From NCBI RefSeq assembly GCF_002903165.1, contig NZ_PPSK01000002.1, forward strand, positions 310,001 to 374,000: DNA of 64,000 nucleotides, written 5' to 3'. Below are positions 1 to 8,701 of this stretch, piece after piece. How positions within the stretch are numbered: the first letter of the stretch is position 1; each line of letters starts with the position of its first letter. The stretch comes from Halopseudomonas oceani. GTDB lineage: Bacteria > Pseudomonadota > Gammaproteobacteria > Pseudomonadales > Pseudomonadaceae. The notes below the pieces were generated by a model that saw only the letters and a list, made by a program, of their open reading frames with translations, ran no database searches and was not told where the DNA came from. A program made the position numbers and the translations under genes.

Positions 1-152
1 AGCGTGTCGGTCACCTCCAGGGTGTTCATGTCGATCACCGAAATGGTGTTGTCCTTCTCGTTGGAGACATAGGCAGTCTCGGCCAGAGCAGCGGTGCTTG
101 CGGTGGTGATCAGCGCGGCCAGCAGGGCGTAGCGAAAGGGCAGGGTAGTCAT
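1..152 (-). CDS. PQQ-linked YVTN beta-propeller protein, N-terminal part
   Basis: Only the first 50 codons are in the window; the gene runs off the left edge. The translation starts MTTLPFRYALLAAL, a signal peptide ending near ALA-ET, and continues into AYVSNEKDNTISVIDM. That is the first blade of a YVTN-type beta-propeller, as in the family annotated as PQQ-dependent catabolism-associated beta-propeller protein. It is probably a periplasmic accessory of PQQ-alcohol oxidation. The ATG at 152 follows a GGAG ribosome site and lies 11 bases after the stop of the binding-protein gene, so the two form one leftward operon. Family assignment rests on this short stretch plus context. Confidence 0.75.
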   Translation of the reverse strand, partial: MTTLPFRYALLAALITTASTAALAETAYVSNEKDNTISVIDMNTLEVTDT

Positions 153-163
153 GGGCAGCTCCA

Positions 164-1360
164 TCAGCTCTTGTTCAGGTGTTCGGCGATGCGGCACTGG
201 CTCTCGGGCTCGTCGTAGCCGAGGGTGTCCAGGTCGGTGCCGGGGTGCAGGAAGCCGTCCTGCGGTGACGTGGTAACCAGTGCGCGCGGCTGCACCAGCG
301 CAATCGGCTGGCGTAGCTGACCGCTCCAGGTGCGGTAGCTCAGTTTGCGGCCCTTGAAGCCGTCCATCGGCAGGCGGTCACTGACGCTGAGTGCGGCAAT
401 GGCCTCGGCGTCGGTGCTGTTGAGGGTGGTGACCGCCGCGCCAATCGAGCGCACGGCCAGCCAGGAAGCGAAGTCCAGACTGTTCATCCAGCGCCCGGCG
501 TGTTCCTCAAAGCGCTTCTGCAACTGCGCCGCGCCGTAGGTTTCGATGGTCTTGTGCCAGCCGACCGGAGTCAGGCCCTGGGTACCGGCCACCGGACGCG
601 GATACCAGGTGTTGTAGGGGATGTATTCGCCAAAGTCGCCGCGCTCGTCGGCCACCAGCACCACGTCGTACTCATCGGTTTGGGTGAACAACGGCACCTC
701 GGCCTGGGCGGCGCGGCGCAGGTCGGTATCAAAGCTCCACTCTTTTTCCGCGACGATGCGCATGCCGTAGCGCTGGGCGGCACGCTTGAGGGCATTGGCG
801 TAGGCCTGATCCGCTTCGGTTGGGCCGCTGATCAGCAGCCAGCGCTTGAGTTTGCGGCTGAGCAGAAACTGGCCCAGCGCATCGGCCAGCATGGCGCGGC
901 TGGGCAAGGTGTGCAGCACGTTGGGCAGGCACTGGGTGGTGCGCAGGACGTCGTCGTAACTGCCGGCGTTGAATAGCAGGCTGTCGCCAAACTCGGCAGA
1001 CAGGGCGCTCAGCGCGCTGGCCGGCAGGTTGCTGATGAACAGTCGCACGCCGTCGGCATGCAGGGCGCGGGCGGCGTCGAGGGTGGCGTCCAGCTCGGGC
1101 TCGCTGGCGGTAACCAGTTGATAGTCGTGCTTGAGAAAGCGGCCGGTGGTGTTGTTGTCGACGATGGCGAGTTCCGCGCCGCGCAGCCCGGCATCGGTTG
1201 GCTCGGGGATCACGTTCGACAGCACCGGGCCGGGGTCGGGTGTCCAGGCTACGTAGCCGATGCGCACGTCCAGCGGCTCGGCGTATGCTTGTTCGGCCAC
1301 CAGCGTGGCCACGCACAGGGCGAGCATGAAGAATGCAGTTTGGGTGAGCAGCGGGCGCAT
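164..1360 (-). CDS. PQQ-associated ABC transporter substrate-binding protein
   Basis: A 398-residue periplasmic binding protein of the branched-chain amino acid (LivJ-like, type I) fold. The N terminus MRPLLTQTAFFMLALCVATL with cleavage after AYA is a signal peptide; mature residues DVRIGYVAWTPDPG begin the first lobe. I chose ATG 1360 because GGAGG lies just upstream and the longer reading frame adds an unconvincing leader. Proteins of this type accompany quinoprotein alcohol dehydrogenase clusters together with a beta-propeller protein, which is exactly the next gene here. The ligand is unknown; in related clusters an ABC exporter is encoded nearby, but none is visible in this window. Divergent from the cupredoxin-like gene at 1514. 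Confidence 0.85.
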   Translation of the reverse strand: MRPLLTQTAFFMLALCVATLVAEQAYAEPLDVRIGYVAWTPDPGPVLSNVIPEPTDAGLRGAELAIVDNNTTGRFLKHDYQLVTASEPELDATLDAARALHADGVRLFISNLPASALSALSAEFGDSLLFNAGSYDDVLRTTQCLPNVLHTLPSRAMLADALGQFLLSRKLKRWLLISGPTEADQAYANALKRAAQRYGMRIVAEKEWSFDTDLRRAAQAEVPLFTQTDEYDVVLVADERGDFGEYIPYNTWYPRPVAGTQGLTPVGWHKTIETYGAAQLQKRFEEHAGRWMNSLDFASWLAVRSIGAAVTTLNSTDAEAIAALSVSDRLPMDGFKGRKLSYRTWSGQLRQPIALVQPRALVTTSPQDGFLHPGTDLDTLGYDEPESQCRIAEHLNKS

Positions 1361-1428
1361 CGGGGCCTCCTTTTTGTTGTGGCCCCAGCATAGGAACCGC
1401 CCGCCGGCGGGGAAATATGAAGAAAGTA

Positions 1429-1456
1429 CCAATCGCCCGGTACCAAGGTACTATTT
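1429..1456 (+). promoter_or_regulatory. Candidate operator of the PQQ regulon (CCAA repeats)
   Basis: The 153-base divergent region holds CCAATCGCC at 1429 and CCAAGGTACTATTT at 1443, 14 bases apart. The second copy matches sequences before exaC (3940) and pqqA (9759) as CCAAnnTAnyAyT. A TTTAGC box about 31 bases downstream could be a -10. Inferred to bind the LuxR-type regulator encoded at 3233; not demonstrated. Confidence 0.4.
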
Positions 1457-1513
1457 CGGCCCGCGACAGGGTCTTTAGCATGGCAGCAGCACAATAAAAA
1501 AAGGACTGCCTCC

Positions 1514-1951
1514 ATGTCGCGTACCCGCACCCTGCTGCACGTCAGCCTCATGCTCGTCTGCCTGATTGGCACCGACCGCCTGTTTGCCGCTGGTGATCTG
1601 ACCCGTCGCACCACGCCCTTGCCTGATCTGGTGCTGGGCAACGACGAGAGCGACTTCGCCCTGAGCCAGACCGAATACGAGCTGGAAACCGGCAAGGCCT
1701 ACCAACTGATGGTCATCTCCTCCGGGATGAAGGAATACGCCTTCCAGGCGCCTGACTTCTTCAAGACCGTGCACCTGCGCAAAGTCGAGGCCGGTGAAGT
1801 GGAAATCAAACCTGCCGTGCTGCACGAGCTGGAATTCGAGGAAGCCGGTGAGGCCGAAATCTTCTTTACCCCGCTGATCCCTGGCCGTTACGCCTTCTAC
1901 CTCAAGGGCTACGAGAGCAAGGGGATGCAGGGCACCTTCGTCGTCCGCTGA
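1514..1951 (+). CDS. Periplasmic cupredoxin-like protein of the PQQ cluster
   Basis: A 145-residue protein with a signal peptide (hydrophobic residues 7-24, cleavage near FAA-GD). The mature part is beta-rich and resembles a one-domain cupredoxin: FALSQTEYELETGKAY, then AYQLMVISSG, and a C-terminal IPGRYAFYLKGYESKGMQGT strand pair. The usual His-Cys-His-Met copper set is incomplete: I see no cysteine in the mature part, so copper binding is doubtful. It lies 7 bases before the histidine kinase gene and is probably co-transcribed with it. As I recall, P. putida has a small exported protein in the same place before pedS2. A role in signal sensing or metal handling for the kinase is inference. 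Confidence 0.6.
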   Translation: MSRTRTLLHVSLMLVCLIGTDRLFAAGDLTRRTTPLPDLVLGNDESDFALSQTEYELETGKAYQLMVISSGMKEYAFQAPDFFKTVHLRKVEAGEVEIKPAVLHELEFEEAGEAEIFFTPLIPGRYAFYLKGYESKGMQGTFVVR

Positions 1952-1958
1952 GGCCCCG

Positions 1959-3236
1959 ATGAAAACCCTGCCGCTGGCGGCGCGCCTGTACGCGGGAGTG
2001 CTGCTGGCCTTCGCCGCGATGTTGCTCAGCCTGCTGCTGGTGTTGCTGCAGCAGGCCGAAAAGGATCTGGTGCGCGAACTGCACGCCAGCCGCGCGCTGG
2101 CCTTGCAACTGTTCGACGGCCTGTCGCGCAGCGCCAGTTCACCCGACCCGCAGCAATTCGATGGCCTGCGCCACCTGCGCATCAGCCGCGTAGGTGAAGT
2201 GCCGCCTGCGGCCACCGCCGAGGACGTGCCGCGCTGGCTGGTCAACTGGCTGCAACCGGCGGTGGAGGAACGCTTCCCGCCGCTGACCTTGTCGTTTAAC
2301 GATGGCTCCCAATGGCACATCACCCCTGACCCCCACGATGAACTCGGCGAAATCTGGGAATCGGTGCAGCTCCTGCTGCTGGTGTTTGCCGCCGCGCTGG
2401 CGGTGTCGCTGCTGGCGATTCACTGGGCGCTTGGCCGTGGCCAGCGCGCCTATCAGCAACTGCTCGGCGGCCTGCATGAGGTCGCGGCTGGGCGCTTCAA
2501 TACGCGGCTGGCCGCCAGCCAGCAACCGGAACTGAACCAGCTGGCCGAGCGCTTCAACAGCATGGCCGGTGCCCTGCAGCAAGCCGAGCAGCGCAACCAG
2601 AACCTGACCGAGCGGCTGCTCAGCGTGCAGGAAGACGAGCGCACGCAGCTGGCCCACGCGCTGCACGATGATCTGGGCCAGTACCTCACCGGCATCCGCG
2701 CCCAGACCTTCATGCTGCAGCACAGCCGCAGCGCCTCGCCCGAACAGATCGACCAACTCAGCCAGCAGTTGATCGGCAGCTGCGACGGCCTGCAGCAGGG
2801 CTTTCGTGCCCTGGTGCGCGACTTGCACCCGGTGGTGCTGCAGCGCCTTGGGCTGGAACAGGCGCTGGCCCAACTGAGCGAACAATGGCAGGTGCAGCAC
2901 GGCATCGACTGCCGCCTGCTGCTGACCACCGACCTACCCGAACTGGCACCCGAGGCCCGCGCGCATCTCTACCGGCTGGTGCAGGAAGCACTCAACAACG
3001 TCGCCCGCCACGCCCGCGCCACGCTGGTGCAGATATGGCTGGGCTGCGTGGGCGATCAACTGGTGGTGCGCATCGAAGACAACGGCCGCGGCCTGGCGCA
3101 GAACAGCAACTGGGGCATCGGCATGCACTCGATGCACGAACGGGCCCGCTGTCTCGGCGCCGCGCTGCAGCTGCGCGGTGCAGAGCAGGGCGGGCTGATA
3201 CTGGAGTTGAGCATTCCATGGAGGCAGGCAGCATGA
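1959..3236 (+). CDS. Membrane sensor histidine kinase, PedS2/ExaD-like
   Basis: A 425-residue NarX-type kinase. Transmembrane helix 1 spans about residues 11-31 and helix 2 about 135-156, enclosing a roughly 100-residue periplasmic sensor domain. A HAMP-like linker follows (160-210), then a HisKA_3 dimerisation helix with EDERTQLAHALHDDLGQ (phosphoacceptor His about 236), then a HATPase domain with N box EALNNVARHA and G boxes EDNGRGL and WGIGMHSMHERA. It overlaps the response regulator gene by four bases (ATGA), so the two are a translationally coupled pair. In this cluster such pairs control PQQ-alcohol dehydrogenase genes. The periplasmic domain makes it more like P. putida PedS2 (lanthanide-responsive) than the cytoplasmic P. 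aeruginosa EraS; the ligand cannot be read from the sequence. Confidence 0.85.
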   Translation: MKTLPLAARLYAGVLLAFAAMLLSLLLVLLQQAEKDLVRELHASRALALQLFDGLSRSASSPDPQQFDGLRHLRISRVGEVPPAATAEDVPRWLVNWLQPAVEERFPPLTLSFNDGSQWHITPDPHDELGEIWESVQLLLLVFAAALAVSLLAIHWALGRGQRAYQQLLGGLHEVAAGRFNTRLAASQQPELNQLAERFNSMAGALQQAEQRNQNLTERLLSVQEDERTQLAHALHDDLGQYLTGIRAQTFMLQHSRSASPEQIDQLSQQLIGSCDGLQQGFRALVRDLHPVVLQRLGLEQALAQLSEQWQVQHGIDCRLLLTTDLPELAPEARAHLYRLVQEALNNVARHARATLVQIWLGCVGDQLVVRIEDNGRGLAQNSNWGIGMHSMHERARCLGAALQLRGAEQGGLILELSIPWRQAA

Positions 3237-3874
3237 ACATCTTGCTGGTGGACGATCACGCGGTAGTGCGCCAAGGCTACACCAGCCTGCTGGCAATGAT
3301 GCTTGGCCAGGCCGAGGTACGCGGCGTTGAGAGCGGTGAGGAGGCCATCGCCGCCGCCCAGCAGCGCGTGCCCGATCTGGTGGTGATGGACATTGGCCTG
3401 CCCGGCATCAGCGGCATCGAAACCGCCCGGCGGCTGATCCAGCGTTGGCCGCTGCTGCGCATCCTGTTCTTCAGCATGCACGATGAACTGCCGCTGGTGC
3501 GTCAGGCGCTGGCCACCGGCGCGCTCGGCTATATCACCAAAAACGCCTCGCCCGAGGTGCTGCTCGATGCGGTTGGCCGCTGCCTCAAGGGGCATCGCTA
3601 CATCGAACAGGAGCTGGCCACCCAGCTGGCCTGCGCCGGCAGCGATGAACGCCTTGACCCGCGCCTGCGCGACGTCACCCAGCGCGAGTTCGAGATCTTC
3701 GTCATGCTCGCCCGCGGCGTGCCGCCCCGGCAGATCGCCGAGAACCTGTGCATCAGCAGCAAGACCGTCTCCAACAACCTCACCGTGCTCAAGCAAAAGC
3801 TCAATGTCAGCTCGCTGACCGAACTGGTGCATCTGGCGATTGATACCGGCGTGCTGCGGGTGCAGAGCGCCTGA
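3233..3874 (+). CDS. LuxR/NarL-family response regulator of PQQ-alcohol oxidation
   Basis: A 213-residue regulator. The receiver domain (residues 1-120) has acidic pair D7-D8, phosphoacceptor D53 in VVMDIGLPG and the conserved Lys in YITKNASPE. The C-terminal helix-turn-helix (about 145-205) contains TQREFEIFVMLARG, IAENLCISSKTVSNN and LNVSSLTELV, the classic GerE/LuxR pattern. ATG 3233 overlaps the kinase stop. It belongs to the AgmR/ExaE/PedR group controlling exa and pqq genes, and probably acts at the CCAA motifs before 1514, exaC and pqqA. A perfect 7-bp hairpin (3870-3886, CCTGACC-GCC-GGTCAGG) straddles its stop codon and may partly terminate transcription. Confidence 0.88.
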   Translation: MNILLVDDHAVVRQGYTSLLAMMLGQAEVRGVESGEEAIAAAQQRVPDLVVMDIGLPGISGIETARRLIQRWPLLRILFFSMHDELPLVRQALATGALGYITKNASPEVLLDAVGRCLKGHRYIEQELATQLACAGSDERLDPRLRDVTQREFEIFVMLARGVPPRQIAENLCISSKTVSNNLTVLKQKLNVSSLTELVHLAIDTGVLRVQSA

Positions 3875-3939
3875 CCGCCGGTCAGGTTCCGCACCGCCGC
3901 GTCGTCTGGCGGCTAGCCTGAGAGAACGTCGTTGGTCGG

Positions 3940-3953
3940 CCAATCTACTACTA
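3940..3953 (+). promoter_or_regulatory. Candidate operator upstream of exaC
   Basis: CCAATCTACTACTA in the 192-base gap between the regulator gene and exaC matches the CCAAnnTAnyAyT element seen at 1443 and 9759. A GCATACC sequence about 40 bases downstream could serve as the -10. Assignment is by shared sequence and gene function only. Confidence 0.35.
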
Positions 3954-4066
3954 AATAACGACGTCAACCCTGCCAACGGCGCATACCAGACACCCCAGAC
4001 CCGTTACTAAGATCGAACTATGACTTGACCCGTGCGGGGTCAGGCTTCGCTCAGAGGAAAACAACA

Positions 4067-5587
<1,521 letters not shown>

Positions 5588-5719
5588 GCCCACCCAGGCA
5601 AACCCCGCGCAGGTTGCTCCACCTGCCGGGGCGCTAGGGGCTGGTGGTGAGTTGTCGGCCCTGAGTACTACCCCTGAGGGAACATGCCCCTCGTTCTGCA
5701 AGTCTGTTCGTGAAACTTT

Positions 5720-5746
5720 GGCGTGACTTCGGTCACGCCTTTTTTT
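5720..5746 (+). terminator. Rho-independent terminator after exaC
   Basis: Perfect 8-bp stem GGCGTGAC / GTCACGCC closed by a TTCG tetraloop and followed by seven T. It ends the exaC transcript, so pqq genes must use their own promoter. Confidence 0.93.
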
Positions 5747-5804
5747 GTCTGGGATTTGGTGGGGGCGTTCTCTATAGCTCCGCTGCTGACCCGATCTCCG
5801 GTAG

Positions 5805-5824
5805 GGGCACGGCATGCCGTGCCC
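5805..5824. repeat. 20-bp perfect palindrome GGGCACGGCATGCCGTGCCC
   Basis: Ten-base arms meet at 5814/5815 with no spacer. It lies 65 bases past the exaC terminator in sequence without a gene. It could be a protein-binding site or the relic of a dispersed palindromic element; nothing else in the window matches it. Confidence 0.7.
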
Positions 5825-5961
5825 GTGGTGACGCCTGCACGAGCGTGACCGGTTTTGGTTCAACGACGTGTGTGATGCTCACCTCTGCCTTTCGCCTCCA
5901 CAGCCTCCCGACTAATTGTCATCCCCCTAAACCACTACGTCACCCCCGCAAACCACCACCA

Positions 5962-5989
5962 CGTCATCCCCGCGAAGGCGGGGATCCAG
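5962..5989 (+). repeat. Dispersed 28-bp palindromic repeat (CGTCATCCCCGCGAAGGCGG type)
   Basis: Single half-unit CGTCATCCCCGCGAAGG-CGGGGATCCAG. The inner CCCCGC / GCGGGG arms form a hairpin. Same family as the array at 14953-15445 and the copies at 19295 and 19419. Confidence 0.85.
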
Positions 5990-6044
5990 TTTCTCTCGCA
6001 CCGCACGTGGAGGATTCACGTCACCTTTTCGCCCTGACGGCGAG

Positions 6045-6074
6045 CAGGGGGAAATGCATGGCCATTTCCCCCTG
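6045..6074. repeat. 12-bp perfect inverted repeat
   Basis: CAGGGGGAAATG and CATTTCCCCCTG separated by CATGGC. It could form a strong hairpin. It is not followed by a T-run on either strand, so a terminator role is unlikely. Confidence 0.7.
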
Positions 6075-6479
6075 CACCCCCTAGGCCACCCCGGCTACGC
6101 GGCCCTTCGGGTTCGCTGCGTTGCTCGGTCTGACGGGGGCCGGCAGAACTCGGCTCTGCGAGCCTCAAACATGCTGCCGTCCTAATTCCCGCCAGCCCTG
6201 CGCTACTCGCCCGCGTAAACGGGGACCCGGAGTCCGTGCACGCAATACGGTTTGCGCCTTAACCAAAAAATCAGCTTGCCGTGTGTTCTCCTTTCGCTAA
6301 AGTAGGAAGTACTTCACAAAATTTCGCCGCAGCGCGAATACGTCACAAACACCAGGGAGGGTGGAAACTGCATGATTTCAGTTAACTCGAATTCGGTTTT
6401 ATGGCGAGCGAATGGTTATGTATTAGTGTGCGCGCCTCCTGATCTCTGTTTTATGCAATATCTTGCCGCGGAGTAATAA

Positions 6480-7064
6480 ATGGATATATGGGAAATTGAT
6501 ACGCTGGCTCTGTTTATTGCTTTCGTGATTCCTGGGTTTATCAGCATAAAAGCGTATCAATTGGCTTTTCCAGGTACTGAGAGAGCAACCTCGGATCAGC
6601 TTGTTGATGCGGTGGCTTACAGCTCAATAAATTATGCTCTACTAATTTTTCCAATAATTTCGGTGGAGTCTGGAACGCTTAGCGAGGAATGTCGCTCTAT
6701 ATATTACCTGTTCTATATTTTTGTTCTTTTTGTAGCTCCAATTATTTGGGTTCTATTGTGGAAATATTTGAGGACTAGAAATTTTTTTCAGCGTAATGCG
6801 CCGCATCCTACTGCTAAACCATGGGATTATGTGTTTGCACAGCGTAAGCCATACTGGATTAAGGTTACTTTGAAGGATGGAGCTGTTATAGCTGGTCGTT
6901 ACGCAGATAAGTCATTTGCCTCCAGTGCTCCTGCGCCAGAACAAATCTATCTTGAAGAAACTTGGGTGTTAAACCAAAATGGTGGGTTTGAAAGGCCAAA
7001 AAATAACACCGCAGGTGTGCTGATTTTATCCAGCGAAATTTCTCATGTTGAATTAAGAAGCTAA
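6480..7064 (+). CDS. DUF6338-like membrane protein
   Basis: A 194-residue protein with hydrophobic segments at about 9-25 (LFIAFVIPGFISIKAY), 48-62 and 75-95 (YYLFYIFVLFVAPIIWVLLW). A cytosolic C-terminal domain follows, containing KPYWIKVTLKDGAVIAGRYADKSFAS and a final beta-strand region. The FVIPGF start and the small-domain ending resemble the DUF6338 family, whose function is unknown. Base composition is clearly more AT-rich than the flanking exa/pqq genes, indicating acquisition. It is the first gene of a rightward run and is followed nine bases later by a small GYxP-repeat protein, a pairing I have seen with this family but cannot verify here. Confidence 0.7.
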   Translation: MDIWEIDTLALFIAFVIPGFISIKAYQLAFPGTERATSDQLVDAVAYSSINYALLIFPIISVESGTLSEECRSIYYLFYIFVLFVAPIIWVLLWKYLRTRNFFQRNAPHPTAKPWDYVFAQRKPYWIKVTLKDGAVIAGRYADKSFASSAPAPEQIYLEETWVLNQNGGFERPKNNTAGVLILSSEISHVELRS

Positions 7065-7073
7065 GGAGAATTT

Positions 7074-7247
7074 ATGGTTGACGAGAAAAGAACAATAAAT
7101 GAAGGCTACGTCCCCGAGAAAGTTGAGAGGGGGTATCAGCCAGCTACTCAAACCACTGGAGACTCAAAGCCAAAAAGTGGATATGTCCCCGCAACAAGTG
7201 GTGGAGATAATCCTACAAATGACTCATCGCCTCCAGGTGATGAATAA
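7074..7247 (+). CDS. 57-residue GYxP-repeat small protein
   Basis: ATG 7074 follows an ideal AAGGAG with five-base spacing, directly after the DUF6338 stop. The product is hydrophilic, lacks Cys, His and hydrophobic stretches, and carries three tyrosine repeats: GYVPEKVER, GYQPATQTT and GYVPATSGG, ending in SSPPGDE. The low-complexity K/P/G/T composition suggests an intrinsically disordered peptide. I prefer this frame to the overlapping 70-codon frame at 7099-7311, which lacks a ribosome site and runs past the repeat-coding region. Function is unknown; tight linkage suggests it partners the membrane protein. Confidence 0.72.
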   Translation: MVDEKRTINEGYVPEKVERGYQPATQTTGDSKPKSGYVPATSGGDNPTNDSSPPGDE

Positions 7248-7368
7248 TCATATGGAGAGCTGCTATGGGAATCCGAGAAATTGCTACGGATTCCATAGAA
7301 ATTGGCGCTAGATTAGAGAATAGAGGGACTTATGGATCAAGAAAAATGCAGGTTTATGGGGGGGGACG

Positions 7369-7737
7369 TTGGATACCAAGCTTGAAGAATGGAAGGTTAA
7401 GCTGGAGATTTTGGAAAAAGCGTTAGTTTGTTTGACGCTTGTACTGGCGATCGGAGGCTCTGGCTACAAGACAGTTGAGTTCTTGGGTGCTAAACGCATT
7501 GAGTCAGAGACCAGAACAGAGTCAATCGAGACTTTGACCAAAGTGTATGTAGAGTCACTCAATGGCGTAGAGGCCGATATTAGGGCTCTCGACGCGAAAT
7601 TGGCAGAGACTGTGTGGAAAGGAAGCTCTGACTGGGACAAGCTCTCGGCCATACGCGATGCACGCGCTAAAGATCGAGCTGATCTACTAGAAAAGCTTGG
7701 TGCGCAAATTGTCCAGCTGAAGCAGGCTGAAAACTGA
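7369..7737 (+). CDS. Small coiled-coil membrane protein, start obscured by a G8 tract
   Basis: A 122-residue product with one transmembrane segment (about 18-37, KALVCLTLVLAIGGSGYKTVEF) and a charged, heptad-like C-terminal half. The frame as given can start only at TTG 7369, without a good ribosome site. ATG 7332 follows AGAGGG at good spacing but leads into eight consecutive G (7358-7365) and stops at a TGA 17 codons later. Removing a single G would join ATG 7332 in frame to this protein as MDQEKCRFMGG-TLDTKLEEW. So either the tract is a phase-variable switch, a frameshift has occurred, or it is a sequencing error. Function unknown; part of the AT-rich island. Confidence 0.6.
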   Translation: MDTKLEEWKVKLEILEKALVCLTLVLAIGGSGYKTVEFLGAKRIESETRTESIETLTKVYVESLNGVEADIRALDAKLAETVWKGSSDWDKLSAIRDARAKDRADLLEKLGAQIVQLKQAEN

Positions 7738-7775
7738 CGTCTTGTTATAGAAGCTAAGTGACTAAGGCAGCCATC

Positions 7776-8639
7776 ATGCCCCAACGTTCAAATGCCTTTC
7801 AAAGGGTCGTTTTCATTGTTCACCAGTCGCTGGAGCCTGAATGGGCTGTCACAGAGTCCAACATGCTTCCTGATATATACTCGGGTACGCTCCGAGAAGT
7901 AGATATCACGGCAGAGAGGCTAATCGCTGGTCACCAACTCATTTTGTCCATAGAGTGCCGCGATCATCAACGTGCAGCGGACGTCACTTGGGTGGAGCAG
8001 ATGTATTCCAAACATCAGCTTTTGCCTACTTCAAAGCTTGTGCTCTGGTCTCGAAGCGGTTTCACTCGCGAGGCGATTGCGAAGGCAAAGCTCCTCAAGA
8101 TCGACGCTGTGTCGCAGGCAAAAAATACACGGCCGGACTGGGCTAGCTTTGCAGACCAGGTGATTGGTAGCTATCTGCGGAAAGTAACTCCAGAGTTAAG
8201 TCCGTTTGTCGATGTCCGGCTTCCGAACGGTACTCTTCAGCGCTGTGAGGATGTCGCCGCTTCGCTGTTCTATGACGCAGAAGGAAACGTCGTCGGATCT
8301 ACCGCTGCGTTGGTCGAGCTGATCCTTAACAATGAACAGTCACGAACCACATTCCTTGATCATGCACCGATCGGTGAAGGTAACTTCTATGTAGAGTTTG
8401 TTCCACCGACGGAGTGGTTTGCTGACGTTCCTAGCGTCGGTCGATGTGCCATCAAGCGTATAGGTGTCGGCGTTCGCACCCTGGGAGAGATGTGCAAAGT
8501 CTCCACGGCGACCGTTCATCAAGATAAGCGTGTAGTGACTCTTGCGACAGCTACCGTTCAAAACGGCACTTTTGAGTTGTTGGTTGAAGAGCTCGAGAAT
8601 CAGAAGCCAAAGTTTCAGGCGAAATTGCGGGGAAAATGA
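7776..8639 (+). CDS. PD-(D/E)XK (Mrr-like) restriction endonuclease-like protein
   Basis: A 287-residue soluble protein. The N-terminal 110 residues show the restriction-endonuclease fold pattern: WAVTESNML (Glu), SGTLREVDI (Asp) and LILSIECRDHQ (E-C-R in place of E-x-K), followed by DVTWVEQMYSKHQLL and LVLWSRSGFTREAIAKA, as in Mrr-type nucleases. Arg instead of Lys in the last motif element occurs in some members. The C-terminal 170 residues have no family I recognise. ATG 7776 is used; an in-frame GTG at 7758 is possible. It is followed, with a 21-codon linker frame, by a HEPN-like gene, so the two may form a nucleic-acid-targeting defence pair. Activity is inference. Confidence 0.6.
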   Translation: MPQRSNAFQRVVFIVHQSLEPEWAVTESNMLPDIYSGTLREVDITAERLIAGHQLILSIECRDHQRAADVTWVEQMYSKHQLLPTSKLVLWSRSGFTREAIAKAKLLKIDAVSQAKNTRPDWASFADQVIGSYLRKVTPELSPFVDVRLPNGTLQRCEDVAASLFYDAEGNVVGSTAALVELILNNEQSRTTFLDHAPIGEGNFYVEFVPPTEWFADVPSVGRCAIKRIGVGVRTLGEMCKVSTATVHQDKRVVTLATATVQNGTFELLVEELENQKPKFQAKLRGK

Positions 8640-8701
8640 TTAACCATTTGCTCATTCGGATACCTGACGGCAAAATTGAACTCAAACCTTGGATGATATG
8701 A
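8636..8701 (+). other. 21-codon bridging reading frame (possible leader or frameshift remnant)
   Basis: ATG 8636 overlaps the stop of the nuclease gene as ATGA, and its own TGA (8699-8701) overlaps ATG 8698 of the next gene as ATGA. It encodes MINHLLIRIPDGKIELKPWMI. The double overlap would translationally couple the three frames. Alternatively it is the true N terminus of the HEPN-like protein, separated by a one-base shift. No homology is claimed. Confidence 0.35.

Larger units (their letters stand above)
5747..6479. other. Non-coding, palindrome-rich stretch at the left edge of the island
   Basis: About 730 bases with no convincing gene. It holds a 20-bp perfect palindrome (5805-5824), one dispersed repeat unit (5962-5989) and a 12-bp perfect inverted repeat (6045-6074). 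A GC-rich tract up to about 6240 follows, then a sharp drop in GC from about 6260 that leads into the DUF6338 gene. The possible reading frame 5710-6084 is repeat-derived and rejected. I cannot identify an integrase, att site or tRNA here. Confidence 0.6.

Noticed and set aside
7099-7311. 70-codon frame MKATSPRKL overlapping the GYxP gene
   Set aside because: No ribosome site and it reads the same DNA out of frame with the well-supported GYxP-repeat frame at 7074.
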